The notes under the pieces are model-generated. The model was not told where the DNA came from. It saw only the letters and a list, made by a program, of their open reading frames with translations, and made no database searches. From contig DCCG01000009.1 in NCBI GenBank assembly GCA_002314145.1, positions 1 to 64,000 of the forward strand: 64,000 nt of DNA, written 5' to 3'. Source of the DNA: Thalassolituus sp. UBA1087. GTDB taxonomy: Bacteria > Pseudomonadota > Gammaproteobacteria > Pseudomonadales > Oceanobacteraceae. Positions within the stretch are counted from its first letter, which is position 1, and each line of letters starts with the position of its first letter. Positions 16,698-25,678 of the stretch are shown in pieces. Position numbers and translations under genes: made by a program.

Positions 16698-16711
16698 CAC
16701 TGCCTCCTCAG

Positions 16712-18520
16712 TTAACGGATTTTAACCCGGGTCATTTCGTCGCCATCTTCTGACATCACGTGAGTGGAGCAGGCCAGGCACGGGTCGAAACTGTGCAGGG
16801 TACGCAGAATTTCAACCGGTTCTTCCGGACGTTCCATCGGTGTATTCAGCAGAGAAGCTTCGTATGCACCTATGTTGCCGTCGCTGTCACGGGGGGAACC
16901 GTTCCAGGTGGTCGGCACAATGGCCTGATAGTTCTCAATCTTGCCGTCTTTGATTTTGATCCAGTGCCCGAGTGCGCCACGCGGTGCTTCGTTCGTGCCC
17001 ACCCCTTTGGCTTCTTTCGGCCAGTTTGACGGGTCCCATTTTTCCACGTTGGCCGTGGATGAATCACCGGCTTTAATGTTGTTTACCAGCGCGTGCCAGT
17101 CATCCAGCATGGAATCTACTACCAGATCGCATTCCAGCGCCCGGGCCAGGGTACGGCCAATGGTGGACGGCAGGAATTGTTTCAGGCCCAGATCCAGTCC
17201 TGTGTTCTGGTTGAAGGTTGCCAGAGAACGGTCCACCTGTTCTTTGACAGCTTCCTGACCTGACGCATAGGCCACGATGTAACGGGCCAGCGGACCCACT
17301 TCCATGGCATGGCCGTTCCAGCGTGGTGCTTTAATCCAGCTGTACTTATGGGCTTCATCCAGCTCTTTAATATCGGTTTTGGTGCCTTTGGTGTTGGGCC
17401 CCAGTTCAAAGCTGGGGGCTGTTTCACCATCCCAGGGATGCAGACCTTTGGCGCCGTTGGCATAGCGGTACCAGGAGTGGTCAACGAATTCCTGAATTTC
17501 ATCCGGATTACGCACATCCACCGGCAGTACTTCGTTCCAGTTTCCGTTCACAATGGCGCCACCGGGCAGCATGTCTGTTGAACTGTCGTAAGGTGTTTGT
17601 GCATAGGTGCCGTAAGCCAGCACGTTTTCGCTGGCCAGACCCCCACCGTACAGCCAGTCTTTGTACAGACCACCAATGGCCATTACGTCAGGCAGATAAA
17701 CGTTTTTGGTGAATTCCTGGGTTTCTTTAATACGCTGCAGCACAAAGTTCAGACTGGTCATATTCACCGGCGCGCCGGCTGCACCGACATCATCCAGATT
17801 AATGGCGCAGGCCACACCGCCCACCAGATAATTCGGGTGCGGGTTCTTACCGCCAAAAATGGTGTGAATTTTGACGATTTCTTTCTGCAGGTCGAGCGCT
17901 TCCAGATAATGGGTGACGGCCATCAGGTCCGCTTCCGGCGATAATTTATACGCCGGGTTATCCCAGTAACCATTTTTAAACAGGCCCAGCTGACCACTGG
18001 CGACGAATTTTTTCAGACGGTTCTGAATATCACGGAAATAGCCAGGGCTGGATTTCGGATGAGATGGCGACACCATTTTCTGCAGCTCGGATGTTTTCCG
18101 TGGGTCCGCTTTGAGTGCGTTCACCGGGTTCACCCAGTCGAGGGCGTGCAGATGATAAAAATGCACAATGTGATCGTGCGCCATCAGGGTTTTATCCATC
18201 AGATGACGGATAAGATGCGCGTTGTAAGGAATCTGGATATCCAGTGCGTCTTCGACGGCGCGGCACGCCGTCAGTGCGTGGGTACCGGTGCAGACGCCAC
18301 AGATACGTTCTACAAAGGCCCAGGCATCGCGTGGGTCACGGCCTTTCAGAATCACTTCCAGACCGCGCCACATAGTGCCGGTGGATACGGCATTACGGAT
18401 AATATTGTTGCTGTCGACGTTCACTTCGCAGCGCATATGACCTTCAATACGGGTCACCGGATCGACCACCACGCGGCGGCCATTGTTGTCGAGCTGGCTG
18501 GCGTTCAGTGGGATGTTCAT
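16712..18520 (-). CDS. hupL: [NiFe] uptake hydrogenase large subunit HupL
   Basis: A 602-residue catalytic subunit that splits H2. The L1 motif is RICGVCTGTHAL, with nickel ligands Cys74 and Cys77; the L2 motif is DPCLACSTHV, with Cys581 and Cys584. Cleavage by HupD is expected after His587, releasing the 15-residue tail that begins VMSEDGDEM. There is no signal peptide: the folded subunit is carried across the membrane by the Tat signal of HupS. The sequence is of the group 1 membrane-bound type. The ATG overlaps the hupS stop by four bases (ATGA), giving tight stoichiometric coupling. Confidence 0.97.
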   Translation of the reverse strand: MNIPLNASQLDNNGRRVVVDPVTRIEGHMRCEVNVDSNNIIRNAVSTGTMWRGLEVILKGRDPRDAWAFVERICGVCTGTHALTACRAVEDALDIQIPYNAHLIRHLMDKTLMAHDHIVHFYHLHALDWVNPVNALKADPRKTSELQKMVSPSHPKSSPGYFRDIQNRLKKFVASGQLGLFKNGYWDNPAYKLSPEADLMAVTHYLEALDLQKEIVKIHTIFGGKNPHPNYLVGGVACAINLDDVGAAGAPVNMTSLNFVLQRIKETQEFTKNVYLPDVMAIGGLYKDWLYGGGLASENVLAYGTYAQTPYDSSTDMLPGGAIVNGNWNEVLPVDVRNPDEIQEFVDHSWYRYANGAKGLHPWDGETAPSFELGPNTKGTKTDIKELDEAHKYSWIKAPRWNGHAMEVGPLARYIVAYASGQEAVKEQVDRSLATFNQNTGLDLGLKQFLPSTIGRTLARALECDLVVDSMLDDWHALVNNIKAGDSSTANVEKWDPSNWPKEAKGVGTNEAPRGALGHWIKIKDGKIENYQAIVPTTWNGSPRDSDGNIGAYEASLLNTPMERPEEPVEILRTLHSFDPCLACSTHVMSEDGDEMTRVKIR

Positions 18521-19608
18521 GCGGAGGTATCCTCAGAATTTTCGTTGTTACCGGATAGTCGTTTAATAGCGCTGACCGCCGCGTGGGCAGCAATGGCGGC
18601 ACCAACACCGCCGGCGACAGCGGTGCCGATTTCGTCTGCGTTTTTCTCAATACCAAACTGATGAATATCGGTCAGACGGTTATAGAAGGAACCTTTGTCC
18701 CAGAAACCATCTTCAGAACAGCCGATACAGCCGTGACCAGCCTGAATCGGGAAGGAAGTCCCTTCGTTCCAGCGTACGGTGGAACAGGCGTTATATGTGG
18801 TCGGGCCCTTACAGCCGACTTTATATAAGCAGTAACCTTTACGGGCGAATTCGTCATCCCATTCTTCCACAAACTGACCGGCATCGAAGTGTGGACGGCG
18901 GTAGCATTTGTCGTGAATACGCTGGCCGTAAAACATTTTCGGACGGCCCTGACGGTCGAGCTCAGGTAATTTTCCGAAGGTCAGCATATAAGTAATAACG
19001 CCGGTCATAACTTCCGCAATGGGCGGACATCCGGGCACTTTGATAATGGGTTTGTCGGTAATGACTTTATGGATCGGCGTGGCCTGTGTCGGATTGGGAC
19101 GCGCCGCCTGCACACAGCCCCAGCTGGCACAGGAACCCCAGGCGATGACAGCCTTGGCATGTTTTGCTGCATGTTTTAACTGATCAACAAAGGGTTTGCC
19201 GCCGATAATGCAGAACATACCGTCTTCGTTCAGTGGCGGGTTACCTTCCACGGCCAGAATATATTCGCCTTTGTACTTTTCGATGGTGTCTTCCAGTGCT
19301 TCTTCAGCCTGATGACCGGCGGCGGCCATCAGAGTGTCGTCGTAATCGAGCGACAGCATGGACAGCACAACATCTTTAACCAATGGATGAGCGGAACGGA
19401 TAAAAGACTCGGAGCAACAGGTACATTCGAGACCGTGTAACCACAGAACCGGTGTTCTGGGTTTGTTTTCCATGGCGTTGGCGATTTGTGGAACGAAGGC
19501 GGGACTGAGGCCAAGAGCGGCGGCAGTTAAACTGCAGTACTTCATGAAGCTGCGGCGGGTAATACCCTGGCGCCGCATTACTTCATAAAATGTTTCGATG
19601 TGCGACAT
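18517..19608 (-). CDS. hupS: [NiFe] uptake hydrogenase small subunit HupS, oxygen-tolerant 6-Cys type
   Basis: A 363-residue Fe-S subunit that carries electrons from the NiFe site. A twin-arginine signal (ITRRSFMKY, residues 17-24) ends near Ala45. Proximal-cluster ligands are Cys62, Cys65, Cys160 and Cys194, and two extra cysteines, Cys64 and Cys165, are present (ECTCCSES, GSCASWGC). These six fit E. coli hydrogenase-1 positions 17, 19, 20, 115, 120 and 149 with a constant offset of 45, the hallmark of the [4Fe-3S] cluster. Distal (His232, Cys235, Cys260, Cys266) and medial (Cys275, Cys294, Cys297) ligands also fit. A C-terminal hydrophobic helix (about 329-347) contacts the cytochrome. The start at 19608 is chosen because it gives a normal 45-residue Tat leader; an upstream in-frame ATG adds an unlikely 19 residues. 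Confidence 0.97.
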   Translation of the reverse strand: MSHIETFYEVMRRQGITRRSFMKYCSLTAAALGLSPAFVPQIANAMENKPRTPVLWLHGLECTCCSESFIRSAHPLVKDVVLSMLSLDYDDTLMAAAGHQAEEALEDTIEKYKGEYILAVEGNPPLNEDGMFCIIGGKPFVDQLKHAAKHAKAVIAWGSCASWGCVQAARPNPTQATPIHKVITDKPIIKVPGCPPIAEVMTGVITYMLTFGKLPELDRQGRPKMFYGQRIHDKCYRRPHFDAGQFVEEWDDEFARKGYCLYKVGCKGPTTYNACSTVRWNEGTSFPIQAGHGCIGCSEDGFWDKGSFYNRLTDIHQFGIEKNADEIGTAVAGGVGAAIAAHAAVSAIKRLSGNNENSEDTSA

Positions 19609-19804
19609 GCGGAGATCCTCTGCGATCTGACCGCTCATCGCACAGGGGATTAACACCGGGTGCAAAACTGGCGGTCGGTTCTCTCATCGGTTGGTTATGA
19701 AAAGAAGATGGTTGTTGAGAATAAACTCATCTCCATGTTCCCTGTGCGGGAATCTGGCATTAGAGTATTCCTGTAATCTTCAGGCGACAAGTAAACAATG
19801 CAGG

Positions 19805-19833
19805 ATTATCTGATCCGTTAGTAGAATTGTCTT
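19805..19833 (-). promoter_or_regulatory. Candidate sigma-70 promoter for the hup operon
   Basis: On the minus strand AAGACA (19833-19828) and GATAAT (19810-19805) are separated by 17 bases. This gives 4/6 and 5/6 matches to the -35 and -10 consensus and a leader of about 190 bases to hupS. It lies in the AT-rich part of the gap. Other promoters cannot be excluded. Confidence 0.35.
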
Positions 19834-19906
19834 AATTAAACACAGAATTTATAAGACTTTGATCTAATGATATTTTTTTATTAATAATTTTGTGAGCAAT
19901 TTATTA

Positions 19907-19961
19907 ATAAAAAGATTAAAAAAAGCCCCCTGATATTCCAATGTCCTGGTGAATATCAGGG
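19907..19961 (-). terminator. Terminator downstream of the CoA-transferase gene
   Basis: On the minus strand CCCTGATATTC (19961-19951) pairs with GAATATCAGGG (19938-19928) around a 12-base loop, then GGC and a seven-T run with more T-rich sequence to 19907. It lies about 125 bases past the stop of the minus-strand CoA-transferase gene and shields the hup promoter from read-through. Confidence 0.85.
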
Positions 19962-20085
19962 AGCAATGCGACGAACTGTTGCATTTCTGAATTGGTCTGA
20001 CGTTATGCTGGTCCGACCAATTATTGGCTACAGAAATGGCCTTACCAATAAAGGTAAGACCGGAAAGGTAATACCGGGTTTTTAC

Positions 20086-21606
20086 TCAGGAATTTTTCAT
20101 GCTGCCGGTTTCTTCGAAACGCTGGTGCCAGCTTAATGCTTCACCTAATAAATGCGGCGTATGCATTCCGCGTCCGCTGTTGCAGGCGCGTTCAAAATAA
20201 CTGATTAAATCACTGCGGTAATCCGGGTGAACACAATTCTGGATGATGGTTTTCGCTCTTTGTCTTGGCGACAGTCCGCGCAGATCGGCCAGCCCCTGTT
20301 CCGTCACAATGATTTTTACATCGTGTTCTGTGTGGTCAACGTGAGAGACCATAGGCACGATGGAAGAAATTGCACCGTCTTTAGCGATGGACGGAGTGAC
20401 AAAAATAGACAGATAAGCATTGCGTGCAAAATCGCCGGAGCCACCGATACCATTCATCATCCGGGTACCCATTAAGTGGGTTGAATTCACATTGCCATAA
20501 ATATCGGCTTCGATCAGTCCGTTCATGGCAATGATACCAAGGCGGCGGATAATTTCCGGATGGTTACTGAGGTCCTGTTGACGCAGGATAATCTTATCGC
20601 GGTACAGCTCGATATTTTCGTCAAATTCTTTGATGCCGTCCGGACTTAATGAAAAGGCTGTGGCTGAGGCGATGCTCAGTGTGCCGGATTTCAGCATTTT
20701 TAACATGCCGTCCTGAATCACTTCGGTGTAGGCCGTCAGGTTTTTATGCGGGCCGGCATCCAGGCCTTCCAGTACCGCATTGGGAATATTGCCCACACCG
20801 GACTGAATCGGTAACAGGTTTTTCGGCAGGCGACCGGCGTCAATTTCGCGTTCAAGAAACTCGAGAATATGGTCGGCGATTTTCTTCGACACTTCATCCG
20901 GCGCTTTAAAGGGGGAATTACGGTCCGGGGCACTGGTTTCCACCACCGCGATAACTTTTTCCGGCGGGCATTGCATGTACTGCTCACCAATGCGGTCGGA
21001 CGGTGACGTCAGCTGTATCGGTTTGCGGTCCGGTGGCAGAGCCGTGCCGTAATAGACGTCATGCATACCTTCCAGGCGGATATTCTGGCGGTCATTCACT
21101 TCCAGAATGATGTGATCAGCCTGCTCGATCCAGGTTTTGTTATTGCCGATAGAAGACGACGGAATCAGACTGCCATCTTCGCGGATACCGGCGACTTCGA
21201 TAATGGCCAGATTCATTTTGCCGAGAAACCCGGACCAGGCGTATTGGGAAACTTCGGACAGGTGGTAATCCACGTAATCCATGCGGCCGTCATTAATACG
21301 GTTACGACAGATGGGGTCCGTCTGGAAGGGAAGCCGCATTTCAATGCCATCCACTTCGGCCAGCGCGCCGTCGAGTTCCGGTGCGGTTGAGGCACCTGTC
21401 CAGATATTAATACGGAAGCGACCACCATCCTGATTGATCTTACCGATACGCTCAGCCAGTGCCTGGGGCACCGCTTTGGGGTAACCGGCGCCGGTAAAGC
21501 CGCTCATGCCAACGGTGGCACCGTTGGGTATCAGTTCGGCAGCCTGTTCGGCCGTCATAATTCGGTTGCGCAGTACAGGGCACTGAATACGGGATATTCC
21601 GCTCAT
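20086..21606 (-). CDS. Succinate CoA-transferase / acetyl-CoA hydrolase family protein
   Basis: A 506-residue class I CoA-transferase of the Ach1/AarC/ScpC group. These enzymes move CoA between acetyl- or propionyl-CoA and succinate, saving the thioester energy. The catalytic glutamate that forms the glutamyl-CoA intermediate is in the segment LTAYTEVIQDG (about residue 294), the equivalent of Glu294 of AarC. SGVGNIPNAVLEGLD and GIGGSGDFARNAYLS are typical, and the C-terminal VTEQGLADLRGLSPRQRA is the family signature. A ribosome-binding GGAGA stands seven bases before the ATG. It is a single-gene unit with its own terminator. Substrate preference cannot be decided by sequence reading alone. 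Confidence 0.9.
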   Translation of the reverse strand: MSGISRIQCPVLRNRIMTAEQAAELIPNGATVGMSGFTGAGYPKAVPQALAERIGKINQDGGRFRINIWTGASTAPELDGALAEVDGIEMRLPFQTDPICRNRINDGRMDYVDYHLSEVSQYAWSGFLGKMNLAIIEVAGIREDGSLIPSSSIGNNKTWIEQADHIILEVNDRQNIRLEGMHDVYYGTALPPDRKPIQLTSPSDRIGEQYMQCPPEKVIAVVETSAPDRNSPFKAPDEVSKKIADHILEFLEREIDAGRLPKNLLPIQSGVGNIPNAVLEGLDAGPHKNLTAYTEVIQDGMLKMLKSGTLSIASATAFSLSPDGIKEFDENIELYRDKIILRQQDLSNHPEIIRRLGIIAMNGLIEADIYGNVNSTHLMGTRMMNGIGGSGDFARNAYLSIFVTPSIAKDGAISSIVPMVSHVDHTEHDVKIIVTEQGLADLRGLSPRQRAKTIIQNCVHPDYRSDLISYFERACNSGRGMHTPHLLGEALSWHQRFEETGSMKNS

Positions 21607-22119
21607 ACGTTTCTCCAGAATAATTTTTTTGCTGGCTAAGCCTGTTGATCGGCTTTTAGTGGGGGGCGGGAGGGAGTCGCCTGCTCAGCTGGTCGGACAT
21701 CATAGCCGGATTATTTTAGGTAAAAGCGGGCCAGCTGTACGACTATCGTCTTATGAAACTGACTGTTCTGTCAGTGGGAAGTTGGTCAAGGGAGTGACAG
21801 CCGGTACCTGATTGCCGGCATGGATACCTTGTTGGCGGCTGTTTCAGGGCCGGTGTGATAAGTGAGCGGAATTGTCGGTGGTGGTCGTCATTATCTCCGC
21901 TGACGATAAGGGTTTCTCTGTTTCTGACGGTTTTATAGGCAGGAGGACCCCCCATATGCACTGCCTGCCCGTACATCGGTTGGCAGCTGACAAAGGCAGT
22001 GCAGCGCCTATAGTTTAAAGAATGTAAAGCAAGCGCCTTGGTGGTGACGGGTAGGCTATTGGCCGCAGTCTCTGTCCGGGCGCTCCTTGATAAAGGGTCG
22101 TGCAGAGGATTAACCGGAT
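21607..22119. other. Intergenic region between divergent genes
   Basis: This 513-base gap separates the minus-strand CoA-transferase start from the plus-strand AMP-ligase start and should hold two divergent promoters. I see no good -35/-10 pair, no sigma-54 box and no convincing gene. A weak inverted repeat pairs GGCAGG near 21939 with CCTGCC near 21963. Short open frames here have poor codon usage. Confidence 0.5.
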
Positions 22120-23832
22120 ATGAAACAACCGGGGCAGCCCCAGACTGATGTTGGTAAAGCGGGCCATGCCGGCAAAGACGGCGTCCATATTAATTTTGTC
22201 AGTCGCTTTGTGTCCCGCTGGCAGGAAGCTCCGCATAAGATGGCATTGTCCTTTGCGGAGGGGCAGCAGAACCGGGTGCTGACGTACCGGCAGCTGGCCG
22301 CTGAAGCTGCTTTCTGGCAGGCCTACTGGCACCGGCAGGGATTCCGCCCGGGTGAGCGCATTGTTATGGCCATTACACCGGGTCCCCATGCCTATGCCAT
22401 CACCCTCAGTCTGCTTGCCAGTGGACTGGTGCCGGTGTTTATCGATGTGGAGATGCCACGTCATCATGTGCGCTATGTGCTGGAAGGATCGCAGCCGGTG
22501 GCGGTGATCGCAACGCGCCGGGCGCTGCGCTGGCACTGGCTGGTGCCAGAGCTGAAAGAGTGCCAGCGCTTCAGTATTAATGGCCCGTTTCCCGGACTGA
22601 CGTCGATGCCGGTCCGGCTGGCGCAGCTGGCCAGAGATGAAAATGATCAACCCCTCAGCGTGTCTCCCTGTTCTGCGGATCAGCACGGCATCATTTCTTT
22701 TACCTCAGAAAACCGCGGTATTCCCATGGGGGCTGACCGTACCCATGGCAGCCTGCATCACCATTATCTGGCCATGAGCCGTTTCTGGCCCGGGCAGGCA
22801 CAGGATGTGGAAATGAGCAGTTTCCCGCTGACGGTTCTGCATAATCTGAGTGCGGGTGTGCCCACCGTTCTGCCTGCGATTGATTTTGCTCATCCGGGAC
22901 AGCTGACACGCCGTCAGGCCAGGCGGGCGTTGCAGCAGCTGGCGGACAACCGTGTCACCCGGCTGTCGGGCGCACCGGCGTTTTTTGCCGCCCTGTGTGA
23001 CTGTATGGAAGAAGACAACATCCGCATTCCTCAACTGGATGAGCTGATGATCAGCCGCGCGACTGTCAGTGCCAGCTTAGCCGCACGACTGCTGATCCGC
23101 TTTCCCCAGGCGCAGGCCTGGCTGATTTATGGCGCCACCGAAGCTGAGCCCATCTGCGCAGTCACACTGAACGATTACCTGCGTGCTGAGAATAAACCGG
23201 GCTACCGGGTAGGGCCGCCGGTGGAAAACACTGAGCTGATGGTATGCCGCGCGCTGGACGACAAGCATCTGAATCCGGTACAGGTACAGCAGAATCGCTG
23301 CCCGACAGGCGAAATTGGCGAGATCCTGGTTGCCGGCCCCCATGTGCTGGCCCGCTACATTAATAACCCACAGGCGGTGATGCAGCATAAAATTCCGCGC
23401 GCAGTCACGCCCGGTGATTCTGCTGCGGTCTGGCACCGCACCGGTGATACCGGTTATTTCGATGAACAGGGCGAGTTGTGGCTGACCGGGCGTATCAAGG
23501 ATCTGGTGTATGCGGCGGGGCAGGTGGTGCACCCTTATGTTATTGAAAAGCAGATCGACACAGTCGCGGGTATCCGGCGCTGTGCATTGATCGGCAGTGC
23601 CGGCGGAGACCATGGGGTGCGTCTGTACCTGGTTTGTGATGAACCATTAGAAGACCTGCTGGCGCCGTTAACCCCGGTGCTGATGACACTGGGGGTGTCA
23701 GAGGTTGATATTTACCGGCTGACGGTGATGCCCACGGACCGGCGCCACAACAGTAAGGTGGACCGGCCGTTATTGCGTACCCGCAGTCGCCGCATCCATG
23801 CCACCGAATACCAGCGCTGGAGCCAACCCTGA
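22120..23832 (+). CDS. AMP-binding (ANL) superfamily protein, OleC-like, degenerate P-loop
   Basis: A 570-residue adenylate-forming enzyme most like the OleC/fatty-acid-ligase branch. Kept motifs: A5 YGATEAEP (337-344), A7 TGD (441-443), A8 GRIKDLVYAAGQ (457-468), and the A10 lysine in NSKVDRP (Lys546). The A3 P-loop, normally TSGSTGxPKG, is TSENRGIPMG at 195-204: the Ser/Thr/Gly run is lost and the lysine is Met. The fold is surely ANL, but ATP handling must differ or be lost. No olefin genes (oleA, oleB, oleD) and no acyl-carrier protein are adjacent; it is a lone gene. AGAGGA lies ten bases before the ATG. Candidates are a beta-lactone synthetase-like enzyme, an acyl-CoA ligase, or a non-catalytic relative. 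Confidence 0.75.
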   Translation: MKQPGQPQTDVGKAGHAGKDGVHINFVSRFVSRWQEAPHKMALSFAEGQQNRVLTYRQLAAEAAFWQAYWHRQGFRPGERIVMAITPGPHAYAITLSLLASGLVPVFIDVEMPRHHVRYVLEGSQPVAVIATRRALRWHWLVPELKECQRFSINGPFPGLTSMPVRLAQLARDENDQPLSVSPCSADQHGIISFTSENRGIPMGADRTHGSLHHHYLAMSRFWPGQAQDVEMSSFPLTVLHNLSAGVPTVLPAIDFAHPGQLTRRQARRALQQLADNRVTRLSGAPAFFAALCDCMEEDNIRIPQLDELMISRATVSASLAARLLIRFPQAQAWLIYGATEAEPICAVTLNDYLRAENKPGYRVGPPVENTELMVCRALDDKHLNPVQVQQNRCPTGEIGEILVAGPHVLARYINNPQAVMQHKIPRAVTPGDSAAVWHRTGDTGYFDEQGELWLTGRIKDLVYAAGQVVHPYVIEKQIDTVAGIRRCALIGSAGGDHGVRLYLVCDEPLEDLLAPLTPVLMTLGVSEVDIYRLTVMPTDRRHNSKVDRPLLRTRSRRIHATEYQRWSQP

Positions 23833-24084
23833 AGGTGCTGGTGTCGCTATCATGCGGGATTGCCTGATGACCGTCATGGCGGGCTCTGGCGCACCACCGG
23901 GCAGGCAAAAAACAGGTTGTTTCCACGGATCAGATTTTATACACTACGCGCCCTTTTAATAGGCCCCGTGTATCTGGAGCACGCCATAACAACTGATGTG
24001 GTGGGTTTGGGGTACACAGGATGATTAACGGCAGGCGATCCCAAAACCTGTCACCTGATAAAACGATCGGAGTGATCTGAATTT

Positions 24085-24336
24085 ATGGTAGTAATCCGTT
24101 TAGCCCGCGGTGGCTCTAAAAAACGTCCTTTTTATCACATTAACGTAGCTGACGCGCGCGCTCCCCGCGACGGTCGCTTTATCGAGCGTGTCGGGTTCTT
24201 CAACCCTGTTGCTCGTGGCCAGGAAGAGCCTCTGCGTGTTGATCTGGAACGCGTTGAGTACTGGCTGGGTAAAGGTGCACAGCCGACTGACCGTGTCGCC
24301 AAGTTACTGAAAGACGTCAAAAAAGCTCAGGCTTAA
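24085..24336 (+). CDS. rpsP: 30S ribosomal protein S16
   Basis: An 83-residue S16, of standard length for gammaproteobacteria. The N-terminus MVVIRLARGGSKKRPFYHINVADARAPRDGRFIERVGFFNP is unmistakable. It heads the conserved operon rpsP-rimM-trmD-rplS. Its stop is followed at once by the rimM region. Confidence 0.98.
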   Translation: MVVIRLARGGSKKRPFYHINVADARAPRDGRFIERVGFFNPVARGQEEPLRVDLERVEYWLGKGAQPTDRVAKLLKDVKKAQA

Positions 24337-24357
24337 TTGGCACAAGACGGAGATTTG

Positions 24358-24897
24358 ATGTTGGCAGATCAGGTGGCAGATCAGGACGTAACCGTTCTGG
24401 GTAAAATCACCACCGCATTTGGTATTAAAGGATGGGTGAAGGTGTATTCCTACACAGATCCTGTAACCAATATTCTGGAGTACAGAAACTGGCTGTTAAA
24501 AATAGACGGTCAGTGGCGCAACTTCAGTCTGACAGGCAGCAAGCTCCAGACGAAAGGGTTAGCGGTTTCTCTGCAGGGTATTACAGACCGTGATCAGGCA
24601 CTGGCATTACGCCAGGCTGAAATCGGCGTGTTAACCAGCGAATTACCGGAACCCGAAGAAGATGAATATTATTGGTTCCAGCTCGAAGGCCTGAAGGTTG
24701 TTACAACCGAGGGCGTATTGCTGGGCCAGGTAAAAGAACTGTTTGAATCCGGTGGTGGTAACCAGGTAATGACAGTCAACAGCTGCGAAGGCAGCGTTGA
24801 TAAACGTCAGCGACTGATTCCCTATGCCGATCCGATCGTTCTAGAGGTTGACCTGGATGGCAGTGAAATCCAGGTGAACTGGGATCCGGATTTTTAA
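24358..24897 (+). CDS. rimM: 16S rRNA processing protein RimM
   Basis: A 179-residue assembly factor for the 30S head that binds S19. It has the N-terminal barrel (VTVLGKITTAFGIKGWVKVYSYTDP) and the C-terminal PRC-barrel (EYYWFQLEGLKVVTTEGVLLGQVKELFESGGNQ-like, RLIPYADPIVLEVDLDG). The open frame runs back to a TTG at 24337, directly after the rpsP stop. ATG at 24358 is preferred because GGAG precedes it by five bases and the length then matches the family. Confidence 0.95.
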   Translation: MLADQVADQDVTVLGKITTAFGIKGWVKVYSYTDPVTNILEYRNWLLKIDGQWRNFSLTGSKLQTKGLAVSLQGITDRDQALALRQAEIGVLTSELPEPEEDEYYWFQLEGLKVVTTEGVLLGQVKELFESGGGNQVMTVNSCEGSVDKRQRLIPYADPIVLEVDLDGSEIQVNWDPDF

Positions 24898-24915
24898 TCC
24901 GGTGTTGCTGTAATT

Positions 24916-25668
24916 ATGTGGTTTGGTGTTATTTCCCTGTTTCCGGAAATGTTCCGGGCGCTGACTGAATTTGGTGTCAGCGGGCGGGCAGTGAAACAGG
25001 AAAAAATACAGGTTGAGTGCTGGAATCCCCGGGACTTTACCCATGATAACTACCAGACAGTGGATGATCGTCCCTACGGCGGTGGCCCGGGTATGCTGAT
25101 GAAAATTCAGCCTCTGCAGGATGCCATCCGGGCGGCTAAAACGGCCGCCGGAGACGGCGCTAAGGTGATTTATCTGTCACCGCAGGGCCGTAAGCTGGAC
25201 CAGAACGGGGTGCTGGAGCTTGCTCAGCGCGACAAACTGATTCTGGTCGCGGGACGGTACGAAGGCATTGATGAGCGTCTGATTCAGAACGAAATTGATG
25301 AAGAGTGGTCTCTTGGCGATTTTGTTCTGAGTGGCGGAGAACTCCCCGCCATGACCCTGATGGATGCCGTGATACGGCTGGTGCCCGGTGTATTGGGGCA
25401 TGATCAGTCGGCGCAACAGGACTCCTTTATGGATGGCCTGCTGGATTGTCCACACTATACACGCCCGGAAGTTTATGAAGGGCAGGCAGTACCTGAGGTA
25501 CTGCTGAGCGGCAACCATGAAAAGATCCGTCAGTGGCGGCTTAAGCAGTCACTGGGCAGAACCTGGCAGCGCAGACCGGACCTTCTGGATGCACTGGAAC
25601 TGACAAACGAGCAACAAAGGTTATTGACAGAGTACCTGCGTGAGAATGAAGACTCCGCAGACTGTTAA
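24916..25668 (+). CDS. trmD: tRNA (guanine-N1)-methyltransferase TrmD
   Basis: A 250-residue SPOUT methyltransferase that makes m1G37 in tRNAs reading CNN/GNN-type codons and prevents frameshifting. It begins MWFGVISLFPEMFRALTEFGV. The deep-knot SAM site is visible in DRPYGGGPGMLM, SPQGRKL, GRYEGIDERL and WSLGDFVLSGGELPAM. The C-terminal helical domain follows. Length is standard. The rplS start lies ten bases after its stop, with the rplS ribosome-binding site overlapping the stop region. Confidence 0.98.
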   Translation: MWFGVISLFPEMFRALTEFGVSGRAVKQEKIQVECWNPRDFTHDNYQTVDDRPYGGGPGMLMKIQPLQDAIRAAKTAAGDGAKVIYLSPQGRKLDQNGVLELAQRDKLILVAGRYEGIDERLIQNEIDEEWSLGDFVLSGGELPAMTLMDAVIRLVPGVLGHDQSAQQDSFMDGLLDCPHYTRPEVYEGQAVPEVLLSGNHEKIRQWRLKQSLGRTWQRRPDLLDALELTNEQQRLLTEYLRENEDSADC

Positions 25669-25678
25669 GGAGCATAGA

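Larger units (their letters stand above)
19609..20085. other. Intergenic region: hup operon promoter and CoA-transferase terminator
   Basis: This 477-base stretch lies between the start of the minus-strand hup operon and the end of the minus-strand CoA-transferase gene. The part from about 19790 to 19925 is strikingly AT-rich. It contains a candidate promoter (19805-19833) and a clear terminator (19907-19961), both listed. Two small hairpin-forming repeats near 20041-20058 and 20060-20077 lie just after the CoA-transferase stop. No gene is visible, and I found no sigma-54 (-24/-12) site for hupS of the kind used in Rhizobium. Confidence 0.6.

Noticed and set aside
19609..20085. Sigma-54 promoter for hupS as in Rhizobium
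   Set aside because: No TGGCAC-N5-TTGC match on the minus strand in this gap; only a sigma-70-like pair was seen.
22015..22686. Minus-strand open frame opposite the AMP-ligase gene
   Set aside because: Antisense shadow, rich in Arg/His/Gln as typical for GC-rich shadows.
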